This document shows positions 42,952 to 50,277 of a stretch of 64,000 nt of DNA, in pieces. The DNA is from JASHPR01 sp963808705 (GTDB lineage Bacteria > Actinomycetota > Actinomycetes > Streptosporangiales > Streptosporangiaceae), in NCBI GenBank assembly GCA_963808705.1, contig CAWEHB010000013.1:415772-479771 (forward strand), read 5' to 3'. A program made the position numbers and the translations under genes. The notes under the pieces are model-generated. The model saw only the letters and a list, made by a program, of their open reading frames with translations. It had not been told where the DNA came from and ran no database searches. How positions within the stretch are numbered: position 1 is the stretch's first letter; each line of letters opens with the position of its first letter.

Positions 42952-43548
42952 TCAGCCGTTCCTGACCGAGCTTGCCTTCACCAAGGCCGCCCGCGCGGCT
43001 TTCGCGATCTTCTGGTCCGGATGCAGCTTCCCGGCGGTCAGCAGCGCCTGATTGGCGATGGCGTGGCGGAAGCGCCACATCTGCTCGAACAGGACGGCCT
43101 CCGAACCCGGCGCGGCGGCCCGCCGGACCGCTGCGGCCACGCCGTCGCAGCCGCCGGTTGCATACCCGGCCACGATATCCCGCGAGGCCATGACAACGGC
43201 GTCGCAGTCGAGTGGCTCGAGGCCAGGCAGCGGGTCGTGCTGAGCATCCCGCCCGGCCCGCCGGTTGAGTTCCGCAACGGCGTAGGGCCGGATGGCGGGC
43301 AGCGACGTCGCCGAGCGCCAGGCGGCGTCGGTGTCACCCTCGATACCCGCAGCGATCTGCACGCCGGTCGCCAGGTAGACGTCGTCCTCGTCCGCCGCCG
43401 CCTCCAGCAGCGCGCTCACGGCCCCAGCCGGTCCCCGCGCCGCACCGCCGAGCCCGCCCGTAGCCTGCTGACCGGCCGTGTCTTCCCGTAGCCGCAGGCG
43501 GTCAGGCCCTCTCGGCACGGGCTGTTGCTCCTCGTGACAGGTCAACAC
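42952..43548 (-). CDS. Hypothetical protein, possible C-terminal part of a larger family
   Basis: A 198-residue frame without a good ribosome binding site at 43548. The sequence AWRSATSLPAIRPYAVAELN, RRAGRDAQHDPLPGLEPLD, LFEQMWRFRHAIANQALLTA and HPDQKIAKAARAALVKA is helical. It reminds me of the C-terminal tail of actinobacterial pRiA4b ORF-3-like proteins (HPDKKVAKAARKA), though I cannot confirm that. The first 40 residues look like untranslated sequence, so a 5'-truncated gene is likely. Confidence 0.4.
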   Translation of the reverse strand: MLTCHEEQQPVPRGPDRLRLREDTAGQQATGGLGGAARGPAGAVSALLEAAADEDDVYLATGVQIAAGIEGDTDAAWRSATSLPAIRPYAVAELNRRAGRDAQHDPLPGLEPLDCDAVVMASRDIVAGYATGGCDGVAAAVRRAAAPGSEAVLFEQMWRFRHAIANQALLTAGKLHPDQKIAKAARAALVKASSVRNG

Positions 43549-43753
43549 AGACGGCTCAGGACAACGCTGGTGTCTATCTTGCCGCCCGAAGTGATCCGCC
43601 GGAACACGCCAGGGTCAGCCGGCTCATCCCGCGCAGGCGGCAGTCCAGGTCCGGAAGGCTGACGAGCCCGGCTCACCGCCTTTGGCAGCGGTAACCCGCC
43701 GGGCCTGGATAGGGTCGCCGGCAAGAATTGAGTTTCCTTAACGGAGGTCTCGC

Positions 43754-44875
43754 GTGGATCTGGTTGAGCGGGCCGGGCAACTCAAGCCGATGCTGCGGGA
43801 CTTCGCCATGTCGCCTCGGTTCGACCGTGAGTTCTCGGCGGTTCTCGAGGAGCACTTCCCCGGTCGGCTGGTAACCGACGAGTCGCTGTTCTCCATGGTT
43901 CTGGACCACTTCCTGGTGCAGCACAAGCTCGCGTCCGGGACCACCGTGGTCGAGGAGTTCGTCGCGGCCCACCCCGAGCTGAGCGACGCTGAACGAGACA
44001 TGCTGCTGGGCTGGCGGGACGTCGTCGAGGGCACCTTCGAGATCACCGGCAAGGAACGTGAGGCCGTGGTGCTGTTCAACCTCGTCGACGAGCTCACCTA
44101 CCGGGCCCGGTCCAACCTGGGCCCCAAGTCGTTCAAGCCATTGAAGAAAGGCATGATCCTCGTCGCCCGGCTGGTCCGCGCGGGCGACGACTGGATGGTC
44201 TCCGCGAATCCGAGCGCGTTCCCGGCCTCGGCCCGTGACAGCATGCTGCCCGCCGTCGCCGAATACGCGATGAGCACCCCCGAGGCGGTGTTCCGCAGCC
44301 CCGCCAAGCTGGCCGAGGCCCGCCGCCTGATGGCCGAGCACCGGGCGACGTTCGTGGAGATGTTCGGCGGCGACCTCGTCGTCGTTCCAGGCAAGGAGGT
44401 GCCCGGCAAGGTCGCGACGTTCCACCGCCGCCTGGCCGAGAAGGCCCGCCCCGACCGCGAGCCGCCCGAACCCAAGCCGATGGACTTCCCCGATCACCTT
44501 CTGGCCGCGGACAGCGTCGCGATCCACTTCGTCGAGGGCGAGGGACTCAGCTTCTACCCCGACTACCGCCTCCTGGAGGAACTGTTTAGCAACCCCGCGC
44601 TGATCTCCCGCCGCCCCTACCGCGAGACCCTGTCCGGATTCCTGCGCGACCCCGACTCCTCACCCGAGCCGCTGCGACGGCTGGCCGCCCGCGACCCGGC
44701 CAAGGCCAGCAGGGTCTTCGCCCGGCTGCTCAAGCGCAAACGCGGCTTCTCCTGGAACACCGACGGCGAAGAACTGCTGCGCCGCAGCAAACCCAGCTTC
44801 TTCGACGGGCCGCGGCTGCCCCGGACCGTCCCGCTCTCCGGGCTCCTGTCCGACGCACTCGAGCGCGCTTCCTGA
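43754..44875 (+). CDS. Conserved hypothetical protein
   Basis: A 373-residue soluble protein starting at GTG 43754, 8 bases after GGAGG. Acidic-helical N-terminus (LKPMLRDFAMSPRFDREFSA), then AERDMLLGWRDVVEGTFEI and ELTYRARSNLGPKSFKPLKK GMILVARLVRAGDDWMVSA, a region like a small SH3-type barrel. The C-terminal third (HRRLAEKARPDREPPEPKPM, EGEGLSFYPDYRLLEELFSN) is followed by RRLAARDPAKASRVFARLLK RKRGFSW. I do not recognise the family and see no catalytic motif. It is a single transcription unit with good coding statistics. Confidence 0.6.
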   Translation: MDLVERAGQLKPMLRDFAMSPRFDREFSAVLEEHFPGRLVTDESLFSMVLDHFLVQHKLASGTTVVEEFVAAHPELSDAERDMLLGWRDVVEGTFEITGKEREAVVLFNLVDELTYRARSNLGPKSFKPLKKGMILVARLVRAGDDWMVSANPSAFPASARDSMLPAVAEYAMSTPEAVFRSPAKLAEARRLMAEHRATFVEMFGGDLVVVPGKEVPGKVATFHRRLAEKARPDREPPEPKPMDFPDHLLAADSVAIHFVEGEGLSFYPDYRLLEELFSNPALISRRPYRETLSGFLRDPDSSPEPLRRLAARDPAKASRVFARLLKRKRGFSWNTDGEELLRRSKPSFFDGPRLPRTVPLSGLLSDALERAS

Positions 44876-44921
44876 GAACGCACGAGCACGACGTTATTCG
44901 TTCTGGTCGATGAAGCTGCGC

Positions 44922-45066
44922 TCATCCGGCGTGGGCATGTTCGCGCTGGTAGGCGGACCAGATCCTCGAGCTCAGCCGCCCTCGGTCCGGCACCTCCAGG
45001 CCCTGGCCGCGCGCCCACGCCCGCACCTGGCTCGCCGTCGGTGCCGCGGCCAGGGTTCCGCCATAG
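44922..45066 (-). pseudogene. Lsr2 C-terminal DNA-binding domain remnant
   Basis: Reading the minus strand to a TGA at 44922 gives SQVRAWARGQGLEVPDRGRL followed by SSRIWSAYQREHAHAG. This is the Lsr2 DNA-binding domain (VREWARxxGxxVSDRGRIpxxVxxAYxxAH) with the RGR hook that contacts the AT-rich minor groove. The N-terminal dimerisation domain and any start codon are missing, and the frame upstream belongs to a helicase fragment in another frame. Confidence 0.65.
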
Positions 45067-45067
45067 C

Positions 45068-45182
45068 GTTCGCAATAAAGGCCAGGAACAGGGTGTCCAG
45101 CCGCGGGCAGTCAAACCCCTCGCCGATGTAGCGGTCGGTGGCCACCACCAGCAGCAGCGGGCCGCCTGGCGGGCGGCGCCAT
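45068..45182 (-). pseudogene. Superfamily II helicase C-terminal fragment
   Basis: The minus strand reads LLLVVATDRYIGEGFDCPRL and DTLFLAF, which matches the motif V/VI region of DEAD/DEAH-type helicases (LLVATGRYIGEGFDxPxLDTLFLA). The next motif (QYxGRxxR) is missing and the frame passes into the Lsr2 remnant in a different phase, so two unrelated gene ends have been fused by deletion. Confidence 0.6.
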
Positions 45183-45282
45183 CAGCTTCGCCTGCCTCAG
45201 CGACCCGCCCGGCCCGCCCAGCCCCGGTCAGCTGCCCGGCCAGCCGGCCACCGGCGACGCCCTCGCCCGGGAGGAACAGTGA
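45178..45282 (+). pseudogene. C-terminal tail of a DDE transposase (fragment)
   Basis: The frame AISFACLSDPPGPPSPGQLP GQPATGDALAREEQ ends in TGA that overlaps the GTG start of the TnsC/ExeA-like ATPase as GTGA. A DDE transposase gene normally precedes this kind of ATPase, and a Pro/Gly-rich tail ending in a short acidic helix is plausible for it. Identification rests on position more than on sequence. Confidence 0.35.
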
Positions 45283-45445
45283 CCATCGACAAACTCCAGG
45301 CCCACTACGGGTTCACCAAGATGCCGTTCCGCCGCGACCTGGCCCCGGGCATGCTGCACCGCCACGCCGCCCACGCCGAGGCCGCCGCCCGGATCGCCTG
45401 GTGCATCAGCGAGCACGCCCTCGGCGTGATCACCGGCGAGGTCGG
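45279..45445 (+). pseudogene. TnsC/ExeA-like transposition ATPase, N-terminal half
   Basis: From GTG 45279, after GGGAGGAACA, the frame reads MTIDKLQAHYGFTKMPFRRD LAPGMLHRHAAHAEAAARIA and ISEHALGVITGEVG, the N-terminus of ExeA/TniB-like AAA ATPases that accompany DDE transposases. The P-loop should continue GEVGAGKT but breaks at GEVG, exactly where the recombinase element begins. The other half resumes with VGAGKTVALRAA at 48711. Confidence 0.75.
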
Positions 45446-45451
45446 TCATGG

Positions 45452-47716
45452 TTAGCACTGCGCCTTTCTCTCGTGTGGTGTGGCAAACAGTCCAGGCTGG
45501 TCGTGTTCGGCCTGGATACGCAGGCCCTTGCGGCGCCCGGCGGTCACGTAGACGGCGGCGAGCTCGCCGCGGTGGACCTTGTGCAACACGGTCTGGCGGG
45601 CGACGCCGAGCACTTTGGCAGCCTGGTCGAGGGACAGCCAGCCGTCGGGGACGTCGGGCTGGATGCGCTCGCGAAGCTGCTGGCTGATGCGGATCCGCCA
45701 GGGCGCGCCGGGGGTGAGCTGCTGACCGGTGACGAACCCGTCCCGCAGCCACCGGTAGATGGTGGTCTTGTCGACGCCGAGGAGCTGCGCGGCTTGCGGG
45801 ACGCTGGCCATGACGTCATCTTGGCGGCTGCCACTGACATCGGGGTCGGGGGCGGGGCAGTGCGGGATGCCGCGGGAGCGGCGCAGGCTGCTGACCCGGT
45901 CGCGGGTCCAGGCCAGCCCGGTCGCGGTCCGGCGCTGCTGGCGGCCGAGGATCTGCGCGATCGTGGTGTCGTTGTACTGCGCGGCCAGGCGCGTGACCAG
46001 GGCGAGGGTGTCCTCGCCGGTAGTGATCGCGCCTGCGCCTCGTCTGGGCAGCGCGATGGTGACGGCCGTGGTCGCCGTGCCCTGCCAGGCGATCAGCGCG
46101 TGGCAGGTCCGGGTGCCGCGGTCGATGGTCAGCACGATCTCGCTGATCACGGCGCGGATCAGCTGCTTGCGCTGGCTGTTGGCGGTGGCGGGCGCGTCGA
46201 AGACGGCCCGCACGTCGGCACCCGCCCGGGTGAGCCAGGCGAGCTCGTCGCTGGTCAGGCTCACCGGGCGCCGGGCGCGGGCGGCGGCCAGGGCGGCTTC
46301 GGCGCGGTGCAGGCCGGCGAGGCGTTCTTCGAGCCGGGCCTCCAGGGTGCGGGCGACCAGCCGGTTGCCCGGCTCGACCTCGTCGTGCTTGCGCATCGCC
46401 CGGTCGGCCTCGAACCGGGCCCGCTCCAGCGCGGCCTCGAAGGCCGCCACCTGCTGGCGGTGGCGCTGCTCAGCGTCGGCCATCGCATGCGCGGTGGCCT
46501 CTAGCGACGCCGGCTGGAGCACCTGGAACAGCTGCTCCAGCACGGCACGGTGCAGGTAGACCCCGCCGATGCTCTGGCACGGCGGGGTGCCATACAACTG
46601 GGTGCCGCGGCCGCACACATACCGCGGCGCGTCACCGCCGTGCCCTGAGTACCCGACCTGCATCATCCGGCCGCATTTACCGCAGCGCAGCAGGCCCGAC
46701 AGCAGCGCCGCGCCCTGGCGGGCGGCCCCGCCGCCATCACCGCGGGGTGCCCGGTAGTTGGCCCGCAGCCGGGCCTGGTTGTCCTGGTAGGCATCCCAGC
46801 TCAGGTAGCCGGGATGATGCCCGGGGATCAGCACCTCCCACTGGTCTTGCGGCAGCTGCCGGTGCCGGGTGATCTTCTTTCCGCCGGCGATCTCGGTCCT
46901 GGTGGTGGTCTTGCCGAAGGCGAACGCGCCCGCATAGGCCGGGTTGGTCAGGAAGTCATGGACCGCAGGGTAAGACGCCTCCGCCCAGGTGATCCGGCGG
47001 GCGCCCGCCTTGCGGCGGGGCAGCCGCAGTCCCTGGGCGCGCAGCGTCATCATCACCTGACGGGCCGACCCGAGCTGGCCGAACAGGGCATACACCTGGC
47101 TGATCGCCGAACGGACCGCCTCATCGGGCGACAGCATCACCTGGCCGTCGTCGTCGTAGTCCAGCCCGACCGGCAGCAGCTGCCGCAGTTCCCCGCGGGC
47201 GGCCTTGTGCCGCAGCGCCGCGGTCAGCCGCATCCGCAGCATGTGGAGCTCTGCCTCGGCCATCTGCCCTTTGAGGCCCAGGACGAGGCGGTCATTAAAG
47301 TCACCGGGATGATAGATGCCATCGACGTCGGCGATCAGCGTGTCGGTGATCGAGCACAGGTCGAGAACCTGGTACCAGTCGGTGTTGTTGCGCGCCAGGC
47401 GGGACACCTCCCGGCCCACGATGATGCCGGCCCTGCCCAGGCCGACGGCAGCGACCAGGTCGGTGAAACCCAGCCGCCCGTCCGTGCTGGCCGCTGACCG
47501 GGCCAGGTCATCATCGATGACGCTGATCTGGTCCTCGCCCCAGCCCAGCTCTGTCGCATACCGGCGCAGCTCATACTGCAAGGCCAGCGACTCGGTGTTC
47601 TCCTGGGTCTGGGTAAAGGTGGACTGGCGGACGTAGATGATCGCGTCGCGGCTGCGGTGACCAGCGGTGACCTTCCCGCCTCCCGGCCCGGCCGGCCGGC
47701 CCGCCCGCTCACCCAC
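45452..47716 (-). CDS. Large serine recombinase
   Basis: A 754-residue recombinase. The resolvase domain has nucleophile S32 in IIYVRQSTFTQTQ and REVSRLARNNTDW; the recombinase DNA-binding domain follows, then a zinc ribbon near 350-390 (RCGKCGRMM with YVCGRG and PPC) and a coiled coil (about 420-480). The C-terminal 130 residues add two excisionase-like HTH motifs (VPQAAQLLGVDKTTIYRWLR, LSLDQAAKVLGVARQTVLHK), which is unusual because serine recombinases normally end at the coiled-coil region. The GTG start at 47716 overlaps the previous small gene by 8 bases. It should integrate and excise the element. Confidence 0.9.
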   Translation of the reverse strand: MGERAGRPAGPGGGKVTAGHRSRDAIIYVRQSTFTQTQENTESLALQYELRRYATELGWGEDQISVIDDDLARSAASTDGRLGFTDLVAAVGLGRAGIIVGREVSRLARNNTDWYQVLDLCSITDTLIADVDGIYHPGDFNDRLVLGLKGQMAEAELHMLRMRLTAALRHKAARGELRQLLPVGLDYDDDGQVMLSPDEAVRSAISQVYALFGQLGSARQVMMTLRAQGLRLPRRKAGARRITWAEASYPAVHDFLTNPAYAGAFAFGKTTTRTEIAGGKKITRHRQLPQDQWEVLIPGHHPGYLSWDAYQDNQARLRANYRAPRGDGGGAARQGAALLSGLLRCGKCGRMMQVGYSGHGGDAPRYVCGRGTQLYGTPPCQSIGGVYLHRAVLEQLFQVLQPASLEATAHAMADAEQRHRQQVAAFEAALERARFEADRAMRKHDEVEPGNRLVARTLEARLEERLAGLHRAEAALAAARARRPVSLTSDELAWLTRAGADVRAVFDAPATANSQRKQLIRAVISEIVLTIDRGTRTCHALIAWQGTATTAVTIALPRRGAGAITTGEDTLALVTRLAAQYNDTTIAQILGRQQRRTATGLAWTRDRVSSLRRSRGIPHCPAPDPDVSGSRQDDVMASVPQAAQLLGVDKTTIYRWLRDGFVTGQQLTPGAPWRIRISQQLRERIQPDVPDGWLSLDQAAKVLGVARQTVLHKVHRGELAAVYVTAGRRKGLRIQAEHDQPGLFATPHERKAQC

Positions 47717-47891
47717 CGCAGGCCCCGCGCTCGCCGGGCCCGGCCAGGGCGGCCTGCGCGATCATCACTGCCAGCATCGCCAGCACCTGCAGCCTGGCCT
47801 GCTCGGGCAATGCGTTCCAGCGGTCTTCCCCGCTCGGCTCACCCAGGTCCAGGGCAAGCTGGCGGCAAGGCGCTACCCTCAGTTCACGCAC
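47709..47891 (-). CDS. Small protein coupled to the serine recombinase
   Basis: A 60-residue protein from GTG 47891. The sequence MRELRVAPCRQLALDLGEPS and WNALPEQARLQVLAMLAVMI forms a short amphipathic helical unit; similar small ORFs are common just before actinobacterial serine recombinases, and it may assist synapsis or control directionality. Its ribosome binding site (GGAG) lies in the 3' arm of a perfect hairpin that ends at the start codon. Its stop lies inside the recombinase start region, so translation of the two is coupled. Confidence 0.6.
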   Translation of the reverse strand: MRELRVAPCRQLALDLGEPSGEDRWNALPEQARLQVLAMLAVMIAQAALAGPGERGACGG

Positions 47892-47945
47892 GTAGGTTCA
47901 CTCCTCCCGAAGTCGTGGCGCGATCAGGGATGGGAGTGAACCTAC
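47892..47945 (-). promoter_or_regulatory. Hairpin that masks the recombinase-operon ribosome binding site
   Basis: A perfect 13-bp inverted repeat GTAGGTTCACTCC / GGAGTGAACCTAC with a 28-base loop. In the mRNA (minus strand) the 5' arm contains the TAG stop of the upstream HTH gene, and the 3' arm contains GGAG and ends immediately before the GTG at 47891. Folding would hide the ribosome binding site; a ribosome terminating upstream would open it. Confidence 0.65.
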
Positions 47946-48403
47946 TTGCGCTTATCCGGCAAGGCGGACTGATCAGCCAGAACAGCCCCGTCCGGGAGTG
48001 CCCCGCCGCCGGCGGTGATCGCGGCCGCGGCGCGCCGGTACTCCTCCGCGGCTATCCCCATGCCGGTCCACTCACACAGCCGCACCTGGCCGTCGGCCCA
48101 CGCCGTCCACCGGGCAGTGATCTGGCCTCGGGAAAGGCCCGTGGCCTGCGCGATCTGCGGCACCCCAGCCCCCGCCAGCAGCGCCTGGTGGATGCTGATC
48201 ACCGCATGCACGGCGATCCGCCGCTCGATCACCGCCTCCAGCGCCGCCTGGCGCAGATACCACGCGGCGCTCCCGCGGCCGGTCAGCTCGGCCACCGTCG
48301 CCGCACCCACCGCGTCCTGCAGCAGCGCAACCGCCTCCCACAGGCCCAGGTCACCAGCCGGCCCGGCGCCTATGCCACCCAGCTCGCCTGACTGGCCGCT
48401 CAC
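47942..48403 (-). CDS. HTH-containing protein of the recombinase element
   Basis: A 153-residue protein starting at ATG 48403, overlapping the previous gene's stop. It is Ala-rich and helical with an HTH at about 80-105: GVPQIAQATGLSRGQITARW followed by TAWADGQ. The N-terminus (LGLWEAVALLQDAVGAATVA) and the TGRGSAAWYLRQAALEAVIE segment are not recognised. It probably regulates the operon or helps the recombinase bind the attachment site. Its stop codon lies inside the regulatory hairpin of the next gene. Confidence 0.65.
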   Translation of the reverse strand: MSGQSGELGGIGAGPAGDLGLWEAVALLQDAVGAATVAELTGRGSAAWYLRQAALEAVIERRIAVHAVISIHQALLAGAGVPQIAQATGLSRGQITARWTAWADGQVRLCEWTGMGIAAEEYRRAAAAITAGGGALPDGAVLADQSALPDKRK

Positions 48404-48678
48404 CGCGCCCGCCCCCGGCCAGCCGCCGCGGCCGACAGCGCCGTCACCAGCGCGCGCAGCCTGCGCAGCCCATCAGCGTCCAGTACGGCCGCTGGCCCCG
48501 CCGCCGCGCGCTCCCCGAGCACATCAGTCGCCGATGCCGGGATCGTTCCCGGCGAGGAATCAGGCAGCCTCACCACCAGGTGAAGCACACCGCGCAGGTG
48601 AATGAACGAGACCGCCTCCAGCACCCGTCCATGCAGCGGATGCGTGACAGCCACCACGCGCACCGCGCGCGGCAGCAA
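48400..48678 (-). CDS. DUF5372-like small protein
   Basis: A 92-residue protein from ATG 48678, the first gene of the element operon. The core VVAVTHPLHGRVLEAVSFIH resembles the start of the DUF5372 family (VTHPFHPLxGRxFE), small proteins found next to recombinases and transposases. It lacks a catalytic motif and may be a DNA-binding accessory. It overlaps the HTH gene (ATGA). It lies 32 bases from the right edge of the element, so the promoter must be very close to the attachment site. Confidence 0.6.
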   Translation of the reverse strand: MLPRAVRVVAVTHPLHGRVLEAVSFIHLRGVLHLVVRLPDSSPGTIPASATDVLGERAAAGPAAVLDADGLRRLRALVTALSAAAAGRGRAR

Positions 48679-48710
48679 CTCGCGGAGATGTTGCAGTCTG
48701 TCGCCTATCT

Positions 48711-48878
48711 GGTCGGCGCCGGGAAGACCGTGGCCCTGCGCGCCGCCTCGCGTCCCTGGACGCCTCCCGCCACACCGTCATCTACCTGGGCAACCCGTCG
48801 GTCGGCGTCCGCGGCATCAACCACGCCATCGTCGCCGCGCTCGGCAGCGTCCCCAGAACCCACCACGCCACCCTATAA
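48711..48878 (+). pseudogene. TnsC/ExeA-like transposition ATPase, downstream half
   Basis: The frame resumes at GGTCGGCGCCGGGAAGACC (VGAGKTVALRAA). After ALRAA a single base appears to be missing: the frame one base later reads ASLDASRHTVIYLGNPSVGV and RGINHAIVAALGSV, the expected continuation of the family. The gene then ends after about 50 codons at TAA, so it had lost its 3' part as well. It is the right half of the gene split by the element. Confidence 0.75.
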
Positions 48879-48887
48879 CTTGCAAGT
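48878..48887. promoter_or_regulatory. Palindrome before the second TA locus
   Basis: A perfect 10-base palindrome ACTTGCAAGT, 30 bases upstream of the toxin start, suits an autoregulatory antitoxin site. Support is positional only. Confidence 0.3.
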
Positions 48888-48916
48888 CATATGCTCTGGA
48901 TGACATACTGAGTAGC

Positions 48917-49329
48917 GTGGATGTCGACTGGCCAGCGGAGTTCGGGATGTGGCTAGACCACGTTGAATAAGACGCCCGCGCCGGTGACCAGCGATCCCGC
49001 ACGATCCTGGTGTTCGTGCCCGCGCCCTGGATCAGCTGCAGAACCTGCCGGAACCACCTAGCAAGGACAGCGAGCTGGCCACGCTGCGGTGGATACGCCA
49101 ATCCGGCCGGTACCAGCTATGGCGGGTATCCCATGCCTACCATTCGCAGGTAGCAGTCCGGCTGATCTGCTGGTTCCCGCCGGACACCGGCACGGTGGTC
49201 GTCGCGTTGTTCGCCGTCGATAAGGCCAGGCTCGGCGACGTGTTCTACGACGGCGTGGCCGCTCGCGCCGACCCGTTGATCGATCAGTGGAAACGCGAGA
49301 CAGCCTACGAGGAGAAACCCCATGAGTGA
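48917..49329 (+). pseudogene. HigB/RelE-type (Gp49-like) toxin, disrupted
   Basis: GTG 48917 starts VDVDWPAEFGMWLDHVE and then meets TAA at 48968. Ignoring that stop, DARAGDQRSRTILVFV continues in the same frame, after which a frameshift near 49017 leads to ARALDQLQNLPEPPSKDSEL, TLRWIRQSGRYQLWRVSHAY and VAVRLICWFPPDTGTVVVAL. This is a Gp49-like HigB toxin. The length of 413 bases is not a multiple of three. Two independent lesions make the toxin dead. Its end overlaps the antitoxin start. Confidence 0.75.
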
Positions 49330-49711
49330 CCACGAGCGCGCACCCGCCCAGCGGGACTTCGTCCGCGGCAACGACCGTATCGACCAGCTACTGTCCGACC
49401 CGCAGCTCGCCGCCGAGGTCGCTGAGGCTCACGCCGGCGCCGAGGAGATGGACCGGGTCTACGCGATGAACCTAGCGATGATCCGCAAGGCGGCGCAGAT
49501 GACCCAGGTGGAAGTCGCCCGCAAACTCGGCGTCGGCCAGGGCGTGGTATCCCGGCTTGAGCACCGCGATGACATGCTGCTCTCCACCCTGTATGACTAC
49601 CTGATGGCCACCGGCGCCGAGGGCGCCGGCATCGTCGTAATCGTCAACGGCCACCGGATCGAACTCGACCTAGGCCGCCTCCGCAGCCAGCCCGAACAGC
49701 AATCCGCCTGA
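49322..49711 (+). CDS. XRE-family antitoxin
   Basis: A 129-residue protein with ATG 49322, overlapping the toxin end. The acidic N-terminal half (DRIDQLLSDPQLAAEVAEAH) is followed by an HTH: NLAMIRKAAQMTQVEVARKL GVGQGVVSRLEHRDDMLLST. It has no frame break and a normal composition. It should neutralise the toxin by binding and repress the operon, but the toxin gene in front is a pseudogene. It may have been kept to protect against related toxins. Confidence 0.85.
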   Translation: MSDHERAPAQRDFVRGNDRIDQLLSDPQLAAEVAEAHAGAEEMDRVYAMNLAMIRKAAQMTQVEVARKLGVGQGVVSRLEHRDDMLLSTLYDYLMATGAEGAGIVVIVNGHRIELDLGRLRSQPEQQSA

Positions 49712-50029
49712 AGCCCAGCCAGCGGCAATACCCGCAGCATGATGGCCGATTACGAGACGTAACAACACTCGGATTGGGCACGCGGGCCGGACTGCTCTGG
49801 ACGGGTCACAGACTACACAGGACGCGTCATGGCAGGGCAGGGCGTTGTCCCGCGCTCCTGTGGCAGCCGGGAATGGGCGGTCAGCCCCTCCTCCGCGCGA
49901 CGGCACTTCGAAGGCGCGCAGGCTTCATTCCCGGACGGCGGCTGGCTCGCCGACCCCATTGCCTCTCCTGGACGGTGGCGCTTCGGAAATGCTGCCCGCT
50001 GAATATAGGCGGCACCGGCTACCCCGAGC
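49712..50029. other. Gap with no recognised gene
   Basis: Open frames on the minus strand across this stretch have no family character or ribosome binding site. It leads into the partial att-flank repeat. Confidence 0.35.
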
Positions 50030-50134
50030 CGCCGACCGCCTGAACGCAGGCCAGTTGGCCCCCACAGGAGCTTAGGATCAGGATCGCAGGATAGGAAATT
50101 AGTCGCTATAATTTTCGAGAAAAGTCCTTGAACA
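50030..50134. repeat. Partial copy A of the tRNA-Thr attachment flank
   Basis: GGCACCGGC at 50031, TTGGCCCCCAC near 50055 and CTATAATTTTCGAGAAAAGTCC TTGAAC near 50106 match the same order of motifs in the flank copies at 51546-51744 and 58003-58191. Here the tRNA part is missing. It is the most degraded of the three. Confidence 0.45.
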
Positions 50135-50277
50135 GTAGTGCCTGCGCGCTGCAATGGCGGAAACGCCCCGGTCGGCGAAGGATGTATCCAGCTGCTCATG
50201 GTGGGACTGCGGTCGGCGGTGTTTGCTGGACGGCAGAGCATGCGTTGCATGGCTCCTTCGGGCAAAGGTGGCTCCCC

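Larger units (their letters stand above)
45440..48710. mobile_element. Serine-recombinase element inserted in a Walker A motif
   Basis: A 3.27-kb element bounded by GGTCGG at 45440-45445 and again at 48711-48716. Removing one copy and the sequence between them joins ATCACCGGCGAGGTCGG to CGCCGGGAAGACC, restoring ITGEVGAGKT. It carries four minus-strand genes: a DUF5372-like protein, an HTH protein, a 60-residue protein and a large serine recombinase whose stop lies 7 bases from the left edge. No terminal inverted repeats are visible, as expected for site-specific serine recombinases. The genes overlap or abut and form one operon. Confidence 0.75.
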
